24,322 bases of DNA from a virus, in IMG/VR virus record IMGVR_UViG_3300044237_000360, positions 1 to 24,322 of that record. One strand, given 5' to 3'. The notes below the pieces were generated by a model. That model was not told the origin of the DNA and made no database searches. It was given only the letters and a program-made list of their open reading frames with translations. Below are positions 21,278-24,322 of this stretch, one piece after another (the stretch's first letter is position 1; each line of letters starts with the position of its first letter). The translations under genes were made by a program, and so were the position numbers.

Positions 21278-21314
21278 TAAGACTTAGTTATCACATTTAA
21301 TAAACGGAGGAAAT

Positions 21315-21740
21315 ATGGCAACTAGATCAAATATAGCTTATGAACAAGCTGACGGAAAAGTTATAGTCACTTACTGCCACTATGACGGATATCCAGAATA
21401 CAACGGCAGAATCATTAATAAACACTACAACAACAAAGCTAAAGCAAAAGAGTTAGCTAATGTTGGTTATCTAAGTGGACTTAAATCAACTATTGCTGAG
21501 TCAATAGAAGATAGAGTGCATCAAGATAAACCTAAAGTGTATGACAACATCAGACAGTATTTGAATGATGTAAATTGGGATATTGAGTATGCATATCTGT
21601 ATAGCAATGAGCAATGGTATATCTTAGACGATATGATGAAAGTAGATGATGATTACAAGATCATAGATCAAAACTTCAAACCAACACAGTTCAAACCTTT
21701 ATGGTCTGTTCTGGCACGATTAGAGAGAGTATCAGCATGA
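21315..21740 (+). CDS. ATRSxIxY / YCHYDGYPEYNG family protein, 141 aa
   Basis: The start MATRSNIAYEQADGKVIVTY and then CHYDGYPEYNGRIINKHYN match a family I know from T4-like and many other phages and plasmids: MATRS.I.....G.....Y.H.DGYP...G..L...Y. Members are of unknown function and often lie in early gene clusters. The rest is acidic and aromatic (DIEYAYLYSNEQWYILDDMM). A GGAGG site precedes the ATG and the early promoter is just upstream, so it is the first gene of the operon. Its stop overlaps an ATG in ATGA. Confidence 0.8.
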   Translation: MATRSNIAYEQADGKVIVTYCHYDGYPEYNGRIINKHYNNKAKAKELANVGYLSGLKSTIAESIEDRVHQDKPKVYDNIRQYLNDVNWDIEYAYLYSNEQWYILDDMMKVDDDYKIIDQNFKPTQFKPLWSVLARLERVSA

Positions 21741-21778
21741 TTAGGAAGTTTTAACAAGACGCAATAGTCAATGAACTC

Positions 21779-21994
21779 ATGATTGGAATACATGAGACTA
21801 TTGATAAAACCATGAAAAGAGCAAAACGCAATAAGGACATTAAGACAATGGAGAAAGTTGCAAATTGGTACAAAAACATGGAGACAACCAAGAACACCAT
21901 CACGGATAAACTTGCAGTAGCTTTATTAGACAAAGCTAATCAAGGCAGAATAGAACAAGTATTAACCCAGATCATGAAAGAGTTAGAGGTATAA
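21779..21994 (+). CDS. Helical early protein, 71 aa, original start cut off by a stop
   Basis: The product is helical and basic (MIGIHETIDKTMKRAKRNKD, TMEKVANWYKNMETTKNTIT) and ends in a second helix (NQGRIEQVLTQIMKELEV). The ATG at 21779 has no ribosome site. In the same frame an ATG at 21737 overlaps the upstream stop (ATGA) and has an AGAGAGAG site, but TAA at 21752-21754 ends it after five codons. The intervening codons read QDAIVNEL, which continues the helix naturally. The gene may be expressed by reinitiation, may be mutated, or the TAA may be a sequencing error. Function unknown. Confidence 0.6.
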   Translation: MIGIHETIDKTMKRAKRNKDIKTMEKVANWYKNMETTKNTITDKLAVALLDKANQGRIEQVLTQIMKELEV

Positions 21995-21996
21995 CA

Positions 21997-22131
21997 ATGG
22001 ATAAATGTAATCTATGCAAAAAACAAGTAGATGAAAGATCAACGCAAGATCAAGCAGGTTATTCGTTATGCCTTACTTGTAGTAATCAATACACAGACGA
22101 AGAATTAGTTGAAATTATGGAGAATCAATAA
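21997..22131 (+). CDS. Zinc-finger-like protein, 44 aa
   Basis: The short product begins MDKCNLCKKQVDERSTQDQA and continues GYSLCLTCSNQY, with CxxC at residues 4-7 and 25-28. This spacing fits a treble-clef or zinc-ribbon knuckle. The acidic C-terminus (TDEELVEIMENQ) is helical. An AGAGGT site is 7 nt before the ATG, and the stop shares a base with the next ATG (TAATG). Small zinc proteins of early phage operons often bind host RNA polymerase or nucleic acid, but here this is inference. Confidence 0.7.
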   Translation: MDKCNLCKKQVDERSTQDQAGYSLCLTCSNQYTDEELVEIMENQ

Positions 22132-22250
22132 TGAAACCAACAGACGCAGAAAATACTATTAAAAAGCTTAAATATCCAAAACACTTACGCCATTTATCTT
22201 TAAAACGCTTAAAGATTCTGGCAAAGGTTTTTGCACCGAAAGGAGGGTGA
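22131..22250 (+). CDS. Small basic protein, 39 aa
   Basis: The product MKPTDAENTIKKLKYPKHLR, then HLSLKRLKILAKVFAPKGG, is basic with a likely amphipathic helix. It begins with a one-base overlap with the zinc protein stop, and its last codons contain the AGGAGG ribosome site of the next gene. It may be a real small early gene or mainly a coupling device. No family is recognised. Confidence 0.5.
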   Translation: MKPTDAENTIKKLKYPKHLRHLSLKRLKILAKVFAPKGG

Positions 22251-22463
22251 ATGATGCAAATTAAAACGCCAAGAATACAAATTAATGAAGTCAAAGATTG
22301 GCTTGATACTTTTGACGGCAATGATGCAACAGTAATTTTAGCTGCGATTGCGAACAATGAACTTAAAACCGAAGAAATGATTGATAGCATCTTAGCTTTT
22401 GCTGAAGGAGAAAATAACATAGCAAAATTTTGGTATGAACAAATGTGGAGGAAAGAAGAATGA
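22251..22463 (+). CDS. Unknown early protein, 70 aa
   Basis: An acidic helical protein: MMQIKTPRIQINEVKDWLDT, then TVILAAIANNELKTEEMIDS, ending KFWYEQMWRKEE. Two ATGs follow each other; the second (22254) lies at the better distance (7 nt) from AGGAGG, the first only 4 nt. It ends inside the next start (ATGA). No family recognised; the size and place suggest a host-takeover protein. Confidence 0.65.
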   Translation: MMQIKTPRIQINEVKDWLDTFDGNDATVILAAIANNELKTEEMIDSILAFAEGENNIAKFWYEQMWRKEE

Positions 22464-22684
22464 GCAAACCAATAACAAAATCCAAATATAAAGTGTATAC
22501 AAGTTGGATTGGCTATTCTGAAATAGTAGTTGAAGCTAAATCAAAAGAAAAAGCTAGAGAAATAGTTGATGAAGGAAGCTACGATCCTAGTAATGAAAAA
22601 TTTACATTTAATGGCTTGGATTATGGTGGAGAAGAAGAAGAAATTTATGATGTAGAGGAGATAAATGATGTCAACCTATTATAG
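22460..22684 (+). CDS. Unknown early protein, 74 aa
   Basis: I place the start at 22460, where ATG overlaps the preceding TGA and GGAGG lies 9 nt upstream; a longer in-frame version starting at 22445 would overlap by 19 nt and lacks a ribosome site. The product reads MSKPITKSKYKVYTSWIGYS and then EIVVEAKSKEKAREIVDEGS, followed by a very acidic tail (GGEEEEIYDVEEINDV). The first half, a strand then a helix with an AxSKEKAREI stretch, resembles small beta-alpha phage proteins whose acidic surface could mimic DNA. Function unknown. Confidence 0.65.
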   Translation: MSKPITKSKYKVYTSWIGYSEIVVEAKSKEKAREIVDEGSYDPSNEKFTFNGLDYGGEEEEIYDVEEINDVNLL

Positions 22685-23009
22685 ACCAAGCAAACCAATA
22701 CGACTTGACGACATTAAGAACAATGAAGTCTTACAAGAGATTGGATTCGAGATAACAAATTTGAAAGACAAGAAATACTTTTGTCATGAAGGAAACTATA
22801 TACATTTTGAACTGAACGATAACAATGAAGTTATAGATCTATTTCGTTATGGTGGCAATGACGCAGATGCAATCCTTATACCATTAGAGCAAATGTTCAA
22901 AGTAGAATTCATATCGGAGTATGATCTTGGTTATGACGATCTGGCACACGCAGACACTTCTGTCCGTAGATTTCATATCAAAGACGGACAAATTCATTTT
23001 CAAGAATGA
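22665..23009 (+). CDS. Unknown acidic early protein, 114 aa
   Basis: The protein is rich in Asp, Asn and Tyr (TYYRPSKPIRLDDIKNNEVL, HFELNDNNEVIDLFRYGGND, EFISEYDLGYDDLAHADTSV). It ends with RRFHIKDGQIHFQE. AGAGGAG stands before a double ATG (22665, 22668). It overlaps the previous gene by 20 nt and its TGA overlaps the next ATG. No domain is recognised. The strong negative charge could suit a DNA-mimic inhibitor, though this is speculation. Confidence 0.65.
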   Translation: MMSTYYRPSKPIRLDDIKNNEVLQEIGFEITNLKDKKYFCHEGNYIHFELNDNNEVIDLFRYGGNDADAILIPLEQMFKVEFISEYDLGYDDLAHADTSVRRFHIKDGQIHFQE

Positions 23010-23083
23010 TTGATACATGGTTTTATATAACCATAGCTATCTATGTATTGATTTACCTATGTTCTGATAGGCCAGATGTGTGA
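23006..23083 (+). CDS. Single-span membrane peptide, 25 aa
   Basis: Between two larger genes an ATG at 23006 opens 25 codons: MIDTWFYITIAIYVLIYLCS then DRPDV. The middle 17 residues are hydrophobic and would span a membrane once, with a charged C-terminal end. It is linked by ATGA to the gene before and by GTGA to the gene after, which strongly suggests it is translated. No ribosome site of its own is obvious, so it depends on coupling. It may be an inner-membrane peptide that modifies host physiology or lysis timing. Confidence 0.5.
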   Translation: MIDTWFYITIAIYVLIYLCSDRPDV

Positions 23084-23277
23084 TTAAGTTAGACATTGAG
23101 ATAGTTGACTTCGATCCCACACTTTACGACCTAGAACGCTACAAAAATATCCATTTTAGCCCTTTTAAGGTGGGTTTTCTTGTTTATAGAGACAACAAAC
23201 TCATACACACAGCTTGGTTTACTTCAGAAACTGCACTATTTAAAGGTTTAGATAGCTATTTAGACTCTTTTGATTGA
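23080..23277 (+). CDS. Unknown early protein with GTG start, 65 aa
   Basis: The start is GTG (23080-23082), overlapping the TGA of the membrane peptide. The product (IKLDIEIVDFDPTLYDLERY then KNIHFSPFKVGFLVYRDNK) looks like a small alpha/beta fold with aromatic residues. It is the last gene of the operon and its 3' end overlaps that of the small terminase gene by 22 nt. No terminator is seen in between, so the two convergent transcripts may interfere. Function unknown. Confidence 0.6.
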   Translation: MIKLDIEIVDFDPTLYDLERYKNIHFSPFKVGFLVYRDNKLIHTAWFTSETALFKGLDSYLDSFD

Positions 23278-23819
23278 TCTTTTACTTCTTTCAAGAGTTT
23301 GCCAGGACCCTTTTTGTTTTCAATATTAGCTTCAACTATATTTCCCATAAGTTGTTCTAACCTGGCTTCAACTTCTTCCCGACTCATTTGATCTACTTTA
23401 CCAAACTTAACTTCCTTCCGATCTACAATAAGGCCCCCGACTTTCAATAACGAGTTCTGGGCCGAGATTGCAGCGTTAAATGACCCAGCTTCCATTGCTT
23501 TATCTCTTATGTCGTATAAATCTTGTACCGCCCGATCATAATTTAATTCATACTTCTTTTTAGCCTGATTCATCAAATAGTTATACTCTTGCCTAATCAA
23601 GGGCTTGTCCATTAACTTATTGGCCGCTTGACGAGGATCCTTATACCCAGCTTTATAGGCACATTCTACTAACGATAACCGAGGATTATTAACTGCGATC
23701 CAAATAAAATTTCTCTGTCTACGATTTAGTTTCGTATCCAGATTGCAGTATTCTATTGGCGCTTCTTCGTCAGACGACAGGATTGGTTCATATTCTAGTT
23801 TATTTTTTCTATGTCCCAT
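23256..23819 (-). CDS. terS: Terminase small subunit
   Basis: The 187-residue protein shows the Terminase_2-like N-terminal DNA-binding part: LNRRQRNFIWIAVNNPRLSL (about 31-50), VECAYKAGYKDPRQAANKLM (a helix-turn-helix, about 51-70) and KPLIRQEYNYLMNQ. A central oligomerisation helix follows (YDRAVQDLYDIRDKAMEAGS) and a basic C-terminus that would touch the large subunit. It recognises the packaging site and regulates TerL. It is far from TerL, alone, and opposite to the early operon. The ribosome site is weak; a TATAAATA stretch lies 30 nt upstream of the ATG. Confidence 0.85.
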   Translation of the reverse strand: MGHRKNKLEYEPILSSDEEAPIEYCNLDTKLNRRQRNFIWIAVNNPRLSLVECAYKAGYKDPRQAANKLMDKPLIRQEYNYLMNQAKKKYELNYDRAVQDLYDIRDKAMEAGSFNAAISAQNSLLKVGGLIVDRKEVKFGKVDQMSREEVEARLEQLMGNIVEANIENKKGPGKLLKEVKDQSKESK

Positions 23820-23888
23820 GTTTGTTTCGCACTAGAGCTATATTTATATACTAGCTACCCCCACTTAACCCCATAGTGTTTTGAAAGC

Positions 23889-23919
23889 ATACTTGAAGAT
23901 CTATGACCTGGTCAAGTAT
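23889..23919. repeat. Inverted repeat upstream of terS
   Basis: ATACTTGA (23889-23896) and TCAAGTAT (23912-23919) form an 8-bp inverted repeat with a 15-nt interval that contains the smaller palindrome GACCTGGTC. It lies about 70 nt before the terS start within the 227-nt intergenic stretch 23820-24046, which otherwise is AT-rich and without a gene. It could be a regulator or packaging-recognition site; there is no strong T run on the minus side, so it is not a good terminator for it. Confidence 0.4.
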
Positions 23920-24046
23920 TTTGTAAGTTTTTTATTGTATTTTTATCAAAGTCTTGTGACAAAAATGAAAAAAATAAAATAATCACGAAAAGCCTATTCT
24001 TATCATGTTTTTTACTGTCATGCTTTTTTGACAATAATTGACAATA

Positions 24047-24286
24047 TTAACGAGGTATTGTTTTATCGGCATATTTAGCCAGTAATTCAACTACCAAGTT
24101 TGCTACTTCTTTGTCGTCAAACTGATCATTCAATTGTGATATACAAAAACTTAAAGCAGCTAACACAATATTAAGTTTGTCTTCACCCCGATATTCCATG
24201 TTTTGAAACATGATATCTAGGCGTTCACAAACTTCGTGTAGTGTAGGTTTCCCTAGCTTCTCTTTGATTGCTACCAATTTTGGCAT
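24047..24286 (-). CDS. Unknown helical protein, 79 aa
   Basis: The product starts MPKLVAIKEKLGKPTLHEVC and continues ERLDIMFQNMEYRGEDKLNI, ending ELLAKYADKTIPR. It is helical throughout, with two Cys. The next upstream in-frame codons lead to a TGA after two residues, so the ATG at 24284-24286 is the only start; its ribosome site is poor. The gene stands alone between terS and the window edge. Function not recognised. Confidence 0.6.
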   Translation of the reverse strand: MPKLVAIKEKLGKPTLHEVCERLDIMFQNMEYRGEDKLNIVLAALSFCISQLNDQFDDKEVANLVVELLAKYADKTIPR

Positions 24287-24322
24287 ATCGCATCATAACA
24301 CGATTAATCATTTTGCATATCC

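Larger units (their letters stand above)
20611..21314. other. 700-nt noncoding regulatory region
   Basis: No supported protein gene is seen on either strand; the frame at 20579-20791 (plus) has no ribosome site and crosses the promoter and module 3. The stretch holds two repeat modules (near 20700-20785 and 21001-21108), three promoter candidates, a strong minus-strand terminator and a small-RNA candidate. It separates the minus-strand genes from the divergent plus-strand operon, so it is the likely control centre of the phage. Confidence 0.7.

Noticed and set aside
19926-21314. tRNA genes in the noncoding region
   Set aside because: I looked for cloverleaf-like stems and T-loop sequence and saw none; the GC-rich inverted repeats are too short and are part of the modules.
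24026-24052. Two TTGACAATA copies as plus-strand promoter
   Set aside because: No -10 box follows at the right distance and no plus-strand gene lies downstream.

Overview
The window is a piece of an AT-rich genome of a tailed dsDNA phage, most likely short-tailed. The large portal, the separate scaffold and capsid genes and the adaptor genes resemble marine podoviruses of the uncultured Mediterranean and SAR11-phage type. I inferred this from reading the proteins, without database searches. No tape measure, integrase, polymerase or lysis gene is visible. The left end cuts through a gene, so the genome continues beyond it.

Layout: positions 1-19308 form one long minus-strand virion operon. 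In transcription order it holds three candidate internal or accessory virion proteins (92, 328 and 856 aa), the large terminase, portal, two small conserved proteins, a GroES-like co-chaperonin, scaffold, two head-associated proteins and the major capsid protein. A strong hairpin terminator follows the capsid gene. Next come two structural proteins, a block of seven very small genes (six of them lysine-rich, with a minimal SET-domain methyltransferase in the middle), a 229-aa conserved protein, three adaptor-type genes, a Rossmann-like (DUF115-like) enzyme candidate, two small genes and a protein built of exact 22-residue repeats. Start and stop codons often overlap, which suggests translational coupling.

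Positions 19309-21314 are a regulatory region with four small minus-strand genes. I see two families of repeated sites here. One is an operator-like box (GGATACAAA) that sits in or next to predicted promoters on both strands. The other is a module of GTCGGG tracts, a (TA)CACACACA stretch and, in three of four copies, a GC-rich inverted repeat. One promoter-terminator pair encloses about 145 nt with no good ORF, a small-RNA candidate.

Positions 21315-23277 are a plus-strand operon of eight or nine tiny genes, probably early and host-directed, behind a good sigma-70-type promoter. It includes a 44-aa zinc-finger-like protein, a 25-aa membrane peptide, and a gene with an in-frame stop near its apparent original start. 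It converges with and overlaps the small terminase gene (minus strand, 23256-23819). One unknown minus-strand gene lies at the right end.

The most interesting idea is that the SET protein modifies the lysine-rich, histone-H1-like proteins encoded around it. One of these carries an AT-hook-like KKGRPKKK tail and another a lysine-rich decapeptide array, so the block could be a phage-encoded virion-chromatin modification system.
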